Positions 31,188 to 46,100 of a stretch of DNA of 64,000 nt are shown in pieces. The position numbers and the translations under genes are program-made. Each line of letters begins with the position of its first letter. Positions within the stretch are counted from its first letter, which is position 1. The notes beneath the pieces are model-generated. The model saw nothing but the letters and a program-made list of their open reading frames with translations. It made no database searches and was not told the DNA's origin. Origin of the DNA: Siphonodentalium dalli (lineage: Eukaryota; Mollusca; Scaphopoda; Gadilida; Siphonodentaliidae); contig CP136068.1 in NCBI GenBank assembly GCA_032622095.1, positions 182,472,796 to 182,536,795 on the forward strand. The letters run 5' to 3'.

Positions 31188-34100
31188 CTGAAATAAGATG
31201 TAGAGTGTAATTTAACCCATACAGAGCCCCAGACAAACATGAGCAGACGACACTCTTCTATATGCTTCTATATATGTGTGGGGCTCCATGCAGGGTAATG
31301 GATGTTTTTTTATGTTATGTCCTAAAAATTGTAAGAAACATTTATTTAAAAAAAATGATAAAAAATTGTGTTAGGCCAATGCATTATCTTATATATGCGA
31401 GGCGACCTATGGTCGACTCGCATATATAAGAGAATGCATTGACACAGGGTAAAAAATCCCGACTTACGACTGGATATGATATGGCGGGTCATTAATTAAA
31501 GTGAAGTTATTTTGCTGTGTTTGGTTCATCCGAGATGAGAGAAAGCTAGTGTGTACATGAAACATTCAAAAACATGTCTATTTTAAAAACATTTAATCAC
31601 TATATTGTGTTTGCAAAAACTACATGAATAGCAATCTTGATTATGGCCAAATTGGTAATATCCAGCAGACTCATTATTTAAAGGGACATGACTCATTTGA
31701 CAGTTTGTCGACGTAACTATGGAAGGAGGTGTAAGGCATGCATATACTGGCTTCATGTTCTCTGAAAAATATGTGTCAATGTTTCAGCTATTTCTCAGCT
31801 ATGTTCAATGTTCGCACCGAAGTGAAACTAAAGCCGTATCATGCACATTATAATTAACAATAACAATAGTAATTTCTTGAGCTGTATACATTCATATACA
31901 TCGAAATGTACATTCTAGTTTTGTCTGTATGAAACGGTCACCATTCATTATTTCATACGTGTAGGAGATGGCTTAAGATAAGCATTATGCTTACTGCCAA
32001 ATCCCATTATAACCATCAATATCTCTCATCATCATACCGTGAATTTTGTACATTATATTGGTTAAAATAAAATATGTTTAAACTAAACTAAAGCCCTTTA
32101 CTTCTGCCACATCGGGAATAGACTAACACGGGACGCTCTGAATTGCTTCATACCGTCCCGAACTTTCTGAATTCGGTTACTCGAATTAGTCCTTCCGCAT
32201 AAGAATATTAGCCTACATGTATGCATCGACCAATATTAATATCTGGAGCCGGACAGCGATAAGAACTAGTTCCTTGAAATATCTTACAATATCTATGTTT
32301 TTCAATCATAAACAGCATGGCTTTTTTGCATTCGTTCAGATAAGCCACGTGTCGTAAAAATGAAAACGTAGAAACAATAACGGTAGAGTTTCAAACAGCA
32401 TAACTTTGCTGTATCAATACCATAGCATCCACAACATTCTCCTCCCGCATGTCAAATGTACATAGTCAATATATGATGTGGACATCAAACAATGAAGCTT
32501 GTGTGATGTTTTGTTATAATGGTTGTCATGGAGACTTACATACTACATATTTTGGATACAGTGTATCTGACAGAAATTCCTGAAAACGAACGTACCTTAT
32601 TTCGTTGTACTTAGATATATAATATAGTATGTTTTAATGAACAGGATTGAGTTAATTTTCCGAAAATCCACCGTCACCATCAGTTCCAATGAACCGATGA
32701 TGATCCATCTAAGCGAAGAACCACCTATTTTCAGCACTTGCTGACGAAGCCAACTTACCTGCATTCTCTTGGCGTCGACTTGTGCTTCAACGGTGAAATT
32801 CTTGCCAATAGCGAATGGTTGAGCTGATCGGACGGTCAGGAACATATCAAAATTTCCGTCCGTGCGACTGTTAAACTCAATCTCCTCATTGTTGATATCT
32901 ACATCCATTTTCAGTGCGTAATCGTCTCCATCTGTTGCTTTAATTACAAACGCCAACCTGTGATCAGTAAATAACAATTGTATAGTTATAGTTTACCAAG
33001 ATTTTGGAATGTCACTAGATTCATTTCGAAGATGAAAATGATAACGATCAAGAAGACAAGCAACAATGGAAAAGGGAAACCACACGACAAACAAAACAAA
33101 ACATCAACTCGAATAAAATAATATGATTCACATCAGGTTTGCTGTTAATATGTTATCACGTGTAGTACGTGTTCACAGGGACGATGTACAGGGCAAATGC
33201 AGCAACATTACATTTCATATATCAAACAATGGTCTAACTTAAACATGTCAGTACACTTCGCAATGTCACATGGCACAACGTAACACATCGTAGCCATTAA
33301 ACATTGTACATATAACAGAGCGGTATAACCGGTGTATGTGAAAACTTCAGATTAAAGTGTAACATAGTATTACGTAGATTGCATACATATTTTGGCGAAT
33401 AAGTCCGACACAATAATAAAACAAGAAAACTAAGATGCATGCATCAGATCGCCCATGAATTATTTTACAAAATTTAGTCTCGTATATTGGGGGGATATTA
33501 TAAATTTAGTATTATAACTTCAAATATAAGCATCTGTATGAGAAAGATCGGTGTCTTGTGTGCTCGCAACCAAGCACATGGTACTTACATGGCAAAATTA
33601 CATTTTGATATGAAGCTTGATCGTGCATGTACAATTTGATAATTACCTGCTCATAACTGCGGGCTAATTGGTTTGGCTATAGATTCAAATAATGCCACCC
33701 AATATGCCGACAGACAGATGCGGACTGTAACGTTATCCAAATACGTTAATGGTGTAAAGATTAAAATCCATGATGGATCCTGACGTTGATGGAAAGACAT
33801 TTGAAGAAAAAAAACGTTAGCTTATAATATAACGTTGGCTGGTAATATGAGATCCTCCAACTCATATGACATGCGGATAATATGTTCATATGAAAACATC
33901 CCACATGTATGGCCGGTGGTTAAAATGAGAACTTCCCCCGCATATGAGAACCTCCCCCATATGACCGGCGGAAACTATGAGAACCTCCACCACAGATGAC
34001 CAGGGATAATATGAGAACCTCCACGGCATATGACCCGCGGATAATATGAGATCCTCTCTTGCAAATGACTGGCGGATAATATTAACCTCCACCGTGTATC

Positions 34101-37100
34101 ACGAGCGGATGTTCATATGAGAAACTCCCACACGTATGACCGGTGAATAATATGAGAACCTACCCCGCATATAAGAATCTCCCATGCGTAAGACGGGCGA
34201 ATACAAGGAACCTCCACCGCCTATGAGTAGCGGGTAATATGTTCATATGAGAACCTCCCCCACATAAGACCTGCGGATGATATGAGAACCTCCCCCACAT
34301 ATGACCGGTGAATAATATGAGAACCTCCCCCGCAGACTGCGGATAATATGAGAACCTCCACTGCGTATCACCGGCGGATAATATGTTCATATGAGAACCT
34401 CATCCACGTATGACCGGTGAATAATATGAGAACCTTCCCAGCGAATGACCGGCATATAATATGAACCTCCACCGCATATGACCGGTAGATAATATGAACC
34501 TCAACCGTGTATGGCCGGCGGATAATATGTTCATATGAGAACCTCCCATATGTATAGCTGGTGGATAATATGATACCCCCCCCCCACGTATGACCGGTGA
34601 ATAATATGATAACATTCCCAGAGAATGACCGGCAGATAATATGAACCTCCACCGCATATGACCGGTGGATAATATGAACCTCAACCGTGTATGACCGGTA
34701 GATACTATGAACCCCCACCGCATATGACTGGCGGATAGCATGTTCACATGAGAACTCCCCCATATGTTACCGGCGGATAATATGTTCGTATGAGTACCTC
34801 CCCCACATATGACCGGTGAATAATATGAGAACCTCCCCCGCAGACTGCGGATAATATGAGAACCTCCACTGCGTATCACCGGCGGATAATATGTTCATAT
34901 GAGAACCACCCCATGTATGACCGGCGGATAATATGAGAACCTCCCCCACATATGACTGGTGAATAATATGAGAACCTCCCAAGCATATGACCGGCAGATA
35001 ATACGAACCTCCACCGCATATGACCAGTGGATAATATGAACCTCAACCTCGTGTGACCGGTGGATAATATGAACCTCCACCGCGTATGCCCGGCGGATAA
35101 TATTGTCATATGAGAACCTCCCTCACGTAACCGGCAAATAAAATGAACCTCCACCGTGTATGACTGGCGGATAATATGAGAACCTCCAAAACGTTTGACC
35201 GACGGAAAATATGTTCATATGAGAACCTCACTCGCGTATGACCGGCTGATAATATGAAAACCTCGCCCGCGTATGACCGGCGGATAATATGAGAACCTCT
35301 CTTGCGCATGAATTCCGGATAATATTAACCTACACCATGTATCACCGGCGGATAATATGTTCATATGAGAACCTCCCACACGTATGACCGGCGGATACTA
35401 TGAGAACCTACCCCGCATATGAGAATCTCCCTCGCGTATGATGGGCGAATAATATGAACTTCCACCGCCTATGACTGGCCGATAATATGTTCATATGCGA
35501 ACCTCACCATGTATGACCGGCGGATAATATGAGAACCTCCCCCACACATGACCGGTGAATAATATGAGAACCTTCCCCGCAGAAAGCGGATAATATGAGC
35601 AGCTCCAGTACGTATCGCCGGCAGATAATATGTTCATATATGAGAACCTCCCCCATTGTATGACCAGCAGATAATATGAACCTCCACCGTGTATGATTAG
35701 TTGATAATATGAACCTAAACCGTGTATGACCGCTGGATAATATGAACCTCCACCGCGTATGACCGGCGGATAATATTTCCATATGAGAACCTCCCACATG
35801 TATGGCTGACGGATATGAGAACCCCCGCGCATGGCATAGTGATAATCTCCCTCGCCTATGACAGGCGAATAATATGAACCTCTACCGCGTATGACTGCTG
35901 GATAATATGTTCATATGAGAACCCCCCCCCCCCACGTATGACCGGTGGATGATATGAGAACATTCCCGTGTATGATCACGGATAATGAGAACCTCCAAGG
36001 CTAAGTTGGACCGTTACAACGCTTCATTCTATTTTTTACGAGAAAAAGAAACGCTCTTTCTTGGATAGAATTTCTGCAACAATTTCACTGCCTGGTGGCC
36101 CCATTCTGACTAAATTATATTCCCTGTCTAATCCTACATTTTGATATACTATAATCCCCATTATATGGAATATATCAGCTGAAATCGATCCTGTTATTGT
36201 AAACATCGAGTCTATTTTTAGCTGTTTTCATCGGCGCGTGTTTGCGTGTTCGCTATTACAGTATTCTTACTAAACCAGCCATGTTGTAGCTAAAACGAAT
36301 GCGTAGTATTCAACTGGGTCATTTGACACATAACAAATGTTATTTACTAGCGTATTCATCGAGAAAACTAAATTCTAAACATTGATGTCGAACGCAGTTT
36401 TTCGTGTTCCGTGGCACCTTCTCATTGGTGGGTTAATCGGTCTCTAGGTGTGCATAAATCGCAGCTTCGCTCAAATTAATAGATTTGTGTTGTGCAATAG
36501 ATGATAAACTTTATTTTAATACCAAGTTTGCATGTTGGCATAGCGATATCGCTGTGAACATTCATCTCTACAGCTGTTCCACGGCATTGATTTCGAAATA
36601 ATGTTCGGCTTTTATGAGGACCGCTTTTATATTGTTCGGTATTCGACTTGGGCGAGTGGGCTCTGTGGCGAGCTGGCCCGTTTCCTGAGTAGTTAACTGT
36701 CTACTATGGCGGTACGCGACCCTAAATATGGAGGTATGTCGAACCTCCATAATTTCCTATCTACTATGGCGGTACGCTACTAAAGTTCGACACTACGGGT
36801 GTTGTGGTACTATAGCGGTACGATACTAAACTTATGTTGGCTCGACACTACGGGTGTTGTGGCATAGCTAAGTGTGTATTACGGAGGTACTGCACTATAG
36901 CGGTTCGTATACTACGGCTGTGTTATACTAAGGCGGTGTTACGGGGGTAGTCGCGCGCGCCCACACCCCTTGTTTTGGCCGAAGGGAAGGGGATTTTTAA
37001 GAAGGGGATTTTTAAGACTAAAAAAACGCTTTTTATTTCGACAGTGTCGACAGTGTATCGCCCCAACCGGAGGTGGGGGGGGGGGGACGAATAAACATTT

Positions 37101-40100
37101 TCGGAGGTACTGCGGATTGATTTAATGGCTGCCCATCACGCGATTTATACAGTCGATCGAAGGCTGTATGACTGTAACGTCGATATCGATCGGTATCGTT
37201 CGCCGCGGGTGTCGTTATATACATCCCTGAATGTTGTATGGACCGTGGCGATATGGCCGTAACGCGTCGTACGAAAATATTAAAAGCCAAAAAGTTCGGT
37301 CAACGTATTTAGTTAATGAACCTGCGTATGATTAATTACCCCCATAAACGGTGTATGGACGATCTTCCGACGGCGGGTTATGAAATATCGTTAAATTTGT
37401 CCCAATTTAATCGAAAATATATCACTTCTTGCCCAAAATGTCCTAATTTCTAGCTTCCATAACGTCTTATTTGTGGTGGCCTGCCACTATGAAACGACTA
37501 CTTATACACTTTCCATACACATTATGTGAGATCATACCTGTTATATTCAAATAATTGACAACAAATGCAAATGATGGATCATAGTAAAAAGCACTTACGG
37601 TTTTGCTGTCTATTTCCGGAGAATAATAAAAAGCGTTCTTATGATATACGCGCATGTCTATTGTGTATTGTAATATTATATTCAAATCGCTCGAACATTG
37701 AAATCAGATTATCGTCAATATTCGGGCCCCCGATGGTGCGTGTTAAAGTCGCGCGGTTTGAGATGTAACTACGACAGTCGTAACGGGGTATTAATTTCGG
37801 CTCAATTGCCTACGTGTTACACGGTACAGTTACGGTTGTGTTGTCTGTTTCTGGAGAATAATAAGAGAATGAACTGACACTAATGTTTCGCAAAACTTCA
37901 GGAAAGTCCAGTCACGGAAGGCTTAAGGCCCCGAAGGAAAGCTGCGATGTTGACTCAAAATTATATTCATTAAGTTCAATCAGATACGGTTGTGTTGTCT
38001 ATTTCCGGAGAATAATAAAGAGCGTTCTTATGATATACGCCCATGTCTATTGTGTATTGTAATATTATATTCGAATCGCTCGAACATTGAACTCAGATTA
38101 CCGTTAATATTCGCGCCCCCGATGATGCGTGTGAATGTCGCGCGGTTTGAGGTGTAATGATGGCAGTCGTATAATGGGGTAAGAATTTCGGCTCAATTGC
38201 CTACGTGTTACACGGTACAGTTACGGTTGTGTTGTCTGTTTCTGGAGAATAATAAGAGAATGAATTGACACTAATGTTTCGCAAAACTTCAGGAAGCTCC
38301 AGTCACGGAAGGATTAATGCCCCGAAGGAAAGCTGCGATGTTGACTCAAAATTATATTCATTAATTTCTATCAGTTACGGTTGTGTTGTCTATTTCCTGA
38401 GAATAAAAAAGAACGTTCTTATGATATACGCTCATACCTATTGTATAGTGTAATATTAAATTCGAATCGCTCGATCAATGAAATAAGAATATCCGTTAAT
38501 CTTAGAGCCCCGTATTGTGCTTGTGAATGTCGCGCGGTTTGTGGTGTAATAATGGCAGTCGTAATGTATATGACTTTCGGCTCAATGATCTCGGCCGTAA
38601 CGCATTGAGAATATCGATTGTTTTTTAAAACGTTCCGTCAACGTATTTAATAAATGAATCTTCGTATGATTAATCACCTCCGTAAACGGTGTATGGATGA
38701 TCATCTGATGGCGATCTCGCATAATTAATTAAATGACTATGGTTCACCTATCATCGACAGTTATCGATTGATATATATGCATGGCGCCCATGCACACATT
38801 TTTATGTTAGCTGAAAAGACTGGAGCTATATATTTGTCCATATCGCATTACCTAGTGATCGGTGATTCTGCCAAATAGGGATATCTTACGGGAAGGGAGG
38901 GGTTTATCACGAATGAGTCTGTTAAATGTTTTAGGCGACACAGACGGACGCTCATCTCGCATCATTAATGTCTCGCACCGTACGCACGCTTAATTGGATG
39001 AATACAGGATCACCCACCGTTACACGACTTTAAATCTGGACACGTGTATTTAGCTGACTACTAGAACTCCAGTAACCTATTCAGTAAGGATCAACTGTTT
39101 AGTTGTAATATGTGTGGCATTTTACCACCTGTAAGTTCTCAATATGTGTCAGAGAAATGTTTTCAATAAATTATGAACCTTGAAGACGGAATGGGCGTTC
39201 CATATTTATTTTATATTTATTGATTGGGATATATCGATGGAATACTGATTGGTTGAACAATATAGCGTTCTAGATGTTGTGTGTGCCCTATAAATAGTGT
39301 CACTATGCCACTAGGCGTCACTTCCAGAATTGAACTCTCTCATACATGAACATGGACAGTAAAATATTTGCAAAGCATTTGGGCCTCAACAGACACCTCA
39401 CAATCAGTCAGTTTATGGGTGAAAAGTATGTGGATCTGAGAATTTGGGACGAAGGAAGGATTCCAACACAAAAAGGAGTTAGCCTAATTATTCAACGCTG
39501 GCTCTGTATACCACAAAACCTTGAATTTGTTGGACAACATCTAATTACCAAGCAACCAATGAACCGAATTCATTTAGGTCATAATGTTTACTTAACAATG
39601 GATCATGACAATTCGGTAATACACATCAGGCAATACTTTTATCCAGAAAATTCTGACACCGTAACGCCGACCAGGAAAGGTGTTACGTTCAATGGAGCAG
39701 AGCTAAACAATATTGCTGATAATGTGGTAAATATCAATGGACTCATACCAGAAACATTAAAATTCACACCCTGTTACATGCGTGATGATCATATGAACCA
39801 GTTCGGTGCGTTATCGTGCTAAGAATGTAACCCAGTTGGATACAATATTTATAACCAGGATAGATGTGATGCGACTGGTGAAATTATAAAGAATTTGTAT
39901 GTCAATGTGGAAGACTCGACACAGGAATATTAATTTAGATGGCTGAATACCAGTGACAATGACTTCAATCTTTTTTTAAGTGACACTTTAATGTACTTGG
40001 AATGTTTATTCACCGCTGTGTGTTCATAAAACGGATAGTACATAGTAATACATACCTTTAATTTAGACACCGTTTGTTTTATATCATATGATCCATCAAT

Positions 40101-43100
40101 TGTTAAAATTAACATAAGGATTCCAACCTGATAAATATATTAAAGTATAGTCATTCAATTACTTTTATTTCGCATAAAGTTTAGATATGTATGAATTGTT
40201 GTTGGGGGGGGGGGGGGCACTAGCGAACATCTCAGAATTGTAGAATCTTTTAGAGTTATTGTTCTTAGCACGAGAACCGTTAGTCGGTGATCGAAAAAGC
40301 GTCTGTAAAGAAAAAAGGCACGCGCGACCCCTCCCCCTTTTTTTGGTTTGGGGGTGAGTTTGCTCAATTTCTCATAAGTAACAGACGATTGATAGAATAC
40401 CAGCATCGATTGAAAACATCCCCCTACATAACATTTTCATGGAGAAAATGGTCAAACTGACCAAACACGGATTTAATAATGAATGGCAGCGGATGAAGCG
40501 ATGAGAACATTCAAGAAACTTCTAGAAATAAATATAATGGTCTAATATTCAGACAATTATTAGATTTTAATAAACTTCATAAACGTGTTATTTTCGTCTT
40601 CGTTATATATTCATAAGTGGGGAGAGAATGAGTGGATTATTGTGAATTTTAGAGCAAGAAACGATACATACATGTATTGATAAAATGTGTATTAAGAGCT
40701 CACCCCGATAATTTGAAGTTTAAATATTGTTCTGTGTCGTTTCAACTTACACAAACTATGCGTGTATTGTATGTCTTCAATATGCATGCACACTGAGGGT
40801 CGTGTGTCCCTTTAGAGTGTATTGCGTTCCTTTAATATGCACACACCAATATTACACCACGCCCCTTTAACTTCCACATACCGAGATTGCCTCGTGTCAC
40901 TTTGACACCCCCACCGTGAGTGCATTGTCCCCCTTTAATAATGTCATAGCGTAGGTGTGTCGCGTTAGGCGTACGTTTATTTATCTTTTAGAGTTATTGT
41001 TCTTAGCACGAGAACCGTTAGTAGGTGATCGTAAAAGCGTCTGTAAATAAAAAGGGGCACGACCCCCTCTCCCCTATTTTTTTGTTCGGGGGGTTGTTTC
41101 GAACGGGGGCCGTATTAGTGCATTACAGGGATGAGATAAGAACAAATGGGCGATAGAGGCCAGGGCAGTATACATGTAGGAAAGAGCGACTTGGCGAAAA
41201 GCGGAGGGGGAAAAATAGCAACTGATCCAGAAGGGGGTGGGGGCAAAGAGCGAATGTGTAATAGATGAGAAGTGAAAAGAGCAATTTTATATTAGGGGAG
41301 AGCGGACAAGAGCGAATAGGAGTAGTATATGTCATAGTCTTTTCGAAACTCCATTATGAATTTGCATAGCATTAGCATATAATTAGCATCTATTTTGCAT
41401 AAAATATACCCACTTAACATCTAATTTAAATAAAATTACATATGATTTACATACTACATGTAAATCCAGTATAAATTAATGGCTTATTTGTATCTCATTT
41501 GTATAAGTTTAAATCCAACTGTATCCAATTAGAATTTCAAATATGGAATAATGAATAATATTTACAAGCATGTTTCTAGTTTTCTCGGGGATAATCCATT
41601 TAAATATGTGTAAGGAACTTCTCTACTTTTGTTGTAAGGGGGGGATATATTTAAATATTTGTAAGGGTTTTTCTAGTTTTGTTGAGAGGTAGAATGTTAG
41701 TTACCATACAGTATATCTATCTTTTATTGAAAGTGATACAATTTATGTTTGAAGTGAAGTGTTCTATTGCATTAGCTCTATATTCTCTCTTTTAACTGTG
41801 ATATATTTAAGCAATATAGATTTCAACTTCACCACAAAAACGATGACAACAGTAAAATATTCATAGATTTATCATATCTGATTATAATATTTTGCAGCGA
41901 TGCGGCTTGCTTTAAATTAATCAATAACCTATCTTCTATATAAAACACTTTAAATAATAAGCATTTGTAGACTGTTACCGGCAGTTTCCAGAGATTATAC
42001 GAATTTGATTTCGAGTTGATCCACATTTTCTATTTTGACTGTCCTTAATGATAAAACACCTTCATTCACACACGCTGTGTTCGATCCCACATAGCAGAAT
42101 AGATCCACCCTCGAATATCTTCCATGCAGTCCTCCGGTACATTAACGTCGCATCCATTAGCACACGTGTATGTAAAACACATACAATAGTGAGGATAATG
42201 CATTTTGTTTCCATCTTTTATTCTTTGTTACCTCTTTGATTTTTCTATTGTTGGCAATAGGACACGTTACTTGTTTGGCGGCGGGGGGGGGGGGGGAAGC
42301 GTCCCTTCCAACAAATTGTATTACTCCCGTCGATAGGAATTTATTAATTGTATAATTCTGTTAGATTTTTCAGGAATGAAGACACGATGTATTACTGGGA
42401 ATTATCTAGACAAATTAATTGCATACTACAAATTGCGTAAGCGACGCAAGTATAGTTGTGACGTCAGTAATTTCTATACCCCATCAACATGAATTTTTTT
42501 TTTTTACATCCGGGCGATTCAGACCTATGGGGCCCTATGGTGGCCGCCATGATGGAATATAATTGACAAATTAATAAAACGAATTTAATTTTCGTCTTCG
42601 ATCAGCCTCCCCATATCAACACTATTAAATTTGAAACACAAAATCAACCTTATTCAAAATTAAATGCTTAATGTGGATTTAGCTGACACATAGCATTCGG
42701 CAAACCTCGCCAGATTCCGTACCGTTAAAGTTTGAAAATTATGTCCCCTGGCAGGCCATAGCAACGTTGGAAATGATGACGTAATTTCTTTACAAAATGG
42801 TGGCGCTCTCTTATTTGCGAAATTTGAAATTGATTTGCTTGTTATTGTTATCGCTCGTATTTTAAATGTACAACGGTATCACATCACGTAAGCATTAAGA
42901 ACAAACGAGAAAGCACAAGCGAAGATAGCACAACGAGCCCATTACTGGAATGACATTAGAGTCAAAGCAGTCAAAAGAAGAAGAATAACAACAACACTAG
43001 AACTTGTTTTGAACTTGGAAGTTTAAAAGTGAAAATCAGTCAGTCAGAAAGAAACTCAATGACGAATCTGTGACTTAAAAAAATATGAAAATGAAGGTCA

Positions 43101-46100
43101 CTTGAGTGAAATGTGGACTGGTCTGTGCAGACTGATCACCACGGCGATTTGACTTGTTCTGTAACGGTTATTTTTCAATCTTAGGGTGGATACACACATG
43201 CATGTAATGTCTGTATGTAAAATACATGTATTTTACATGGCCACACCAATAATTGACAAAATTAATCACCTGCGCGCGAGAGGTCAATTTCACCAGTGAG
43301 TAGTTTTTAGCCATTATCAAACAAACTGCCATCAAGAAATTTCAGGCCAGTCATAAACATGTCTTCTTTCATGGATGCCGAAATGAGTAATTCTTGTCTG
43401 ATATATGTTGCTGTTTTTCACGAGGTATAATTCATTTCGAAAAGTGGATATAGAGCCGGTCGATTTTATACTTGATTTGTTTCTGTCATTTCTTGGAAAC
43501 TGGGTCATCCAAAACAAAAATAAAATATACAGAATTCTTTTATAGGATGATACCGGGTTTTTGAGATTTCTCTGATAATTTGAGAGCGAGCTCATGTGAT
43601 AACATTAATTCAATTGGGATTGCAAATATTCATTATAGCGCCAAACAATAATGCAGGTACAGCGTTGAAATTAAAAAGAGTGACCCCCCCCCCCATTTAT
43701 ATATATGTTTCTCAAGCCAAAGGCTGAACAAGCTCCTAACTGTCACAAGCTTGAATTATAACATTTTTGACCATAATCCATGATTGGGGGAGGGGCTGGT
43801 TCTCGAAAGCTTCCAATAACTAAGGGAGTTAATTGAATGTATCAGCCGGGATTATCTGGGCAAGAATTACAATATAATGTTTTACTTAAATATTCCATAG
43901 TTGTAAATTTTGCGTATACATGTATAACTGTATAACACAAGAGAGGAAAGGTGACGTAGTTGGGAACTCGCAGCTAGGCAACCCTTTCGCCAAATGAAGA
44001 CAAACAGCAACACCATGCATTTAAATTTAAAGCTGTATAATATGTTCATAATTATATGAATAGCATAAATTGCTGCATATTAGATTAATCACTCGTAGAA
44101 AACAGACACGACAGACATGACTACGATATTTATAAAGCAGGGTGTCAGGACTCAGGGTGCTGCATGCACACCCCCCGCGAGGAAATATGCAATGGTGAAT
44201 TCGGTAGCTTCTGGGATAATATAGCTCCCCGTGCATGTTGGGGGTCATAGCCCCCTGCGTTGGGGAAGAGGCCGCCACTGGTATTAACATCAATAGAAGA
44301 CTGACAATGATTTAAACAGAATGTCGACCACTTGAGTTATCGCGCAAATAATTATTTTAAGCGGCCTGACGACTTTGTCCCAGTCAACGGCTCTTCAGCG
44401 GTTCAGAGTTTAACTCACTGTGGTCAAACACAGTCGCAATGATTGGGTTGTCAGCGGACACATATTACACGGTGTGCATGATCCATGTAAAACGCCAAAT
44501 ACACGATATTTACAGAGATTACATGCATGTGTGTATCCACCCTAAGTCTGTTTTCACCTGGACTGGTTAGACTTAGAGTTGCAACTGCAAGCGGCAAATT
44601 GTTCAGTCTACTAACTAACTACTTCTCTAAATAGTAAATTTAATTGTTAATATCTAACACTGTCAGGTCAAGCCTCAACTGTGGTCAAGTAAATCAGAAA
44701 ATGGACATTTTATAGCTGACTGATTAACTCATTTACTCAGTATAGACAGTATAGTTCAGTCATAAACCGCTGAACGTAGCACGTAGCTGGTGGAACTTGT
44801 GGAAGCAGTATTCGGTGAAAGCGGTCATGTGGCCTTCTAATCTAATAATATTAGGATTGTATTAGTCAAGTTATTGATTACAGATTAGTCAATTTAGTTA
44901 TCAACGACTTCAGACCCAGCCTCACCCACTCACTCTGAATGTGACTCAGGTCAAAATTCAATTGTAGCCATCTACAGAGCAGTCAACACACAAAAGTAAC
45001 AAACATGTAAAGCCCAGTGAATTGGTGACTAACAAAGTGAGTCGTTTATCTTCTTGTTGAGTGAAGGAAAAGAAGAACATCTCCCAATCCCACTTGGTCT
45101 CGGCACACTGCAGTGTTCATGCAGTGACTGGTGAGAGGATATGCATCTGGGCCAACTTTCCATCTGTGTGTATGAATTATGTTTCCTGTGATGGACACAT
45201 CAAGTTAAATATAATAATTATAATGCACGGTGATTAGTTTTAGCATTATCACATATTAAATAATTCATGATTTTAACACTGTTCTCGATTTAAACCATAA
45301 GCATTAAGCGGGAGCTTGACCAGCATGGCTAGCATACATGTTAACTAGTGGCTATTTGTGGAATAATTATTAAATATAGCCCTGCGTACTTGCTATTGTC
45401 GACTTGACACATTGGGATTGGAATAATATGTATGCTAAATATAATAATTCCAGGCCAACTTAGTTGAACTGTGACGGCCTTCTTGTTATACATGTATATG
45501 ACTAATGAGGCAATCATATAAATGTTTAATCTAGTAGCATTTTTCAGACCATGCCATGAATATCTATGTATCTATGCCCATCAATAATGATATATTCCAC
45601 CATTACAAAGTGTTTGCTGTTGCGATAGGGAAGTAACTAGTACAGTTAATAAATTATGAAGTACCTTTCATTAATAATGTGTGTCATAGAATGTGAAGAT
45701 CCAACTTTGAAATGGCAATATTTAAATGACTTTGTGGTGGATTTTCCTTTGCGTCCCTCATACTAATGTCATTCCTCCTGGGCAATTATTAAAATGTTTA
45801 TATACTATCAGATGTCTAACAATAGTGTCAGCCTGTGCCGCATGATTAGTAATTTCAGATAAAATTCTCAACGATCATTAAGTTTTTTCGCATAGAGACA
45901 TATATAGAATTAAATTGAAATAGAATTAAATATAATTAAATTTCCATCAGTATTGTTAATTTCAGTCTAGGTCTCCGCTATCACTATTATTGACCATCAC
46001 AATGCTTAGACATCTGAGAGTACGATATAAGCTCACAAAAGTCATGAACAAGCATGCAATCTCGAGCTGGGACCACCCTTGATACTTGTTTCTCATCATC

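Noticed and set aside
33886-35832. Many overlapping minus-strand frames with SAGHTRWRF-like repeats
   Set aside because: All lie in the 35-bp minisatellite and conflict with each other.
37033-37290. 85-codon minus-strand frame rich in proline and arginine
   Set aside because: Starts with TTG rather than ATG, lies beside a tandem array, and no family was recognised.
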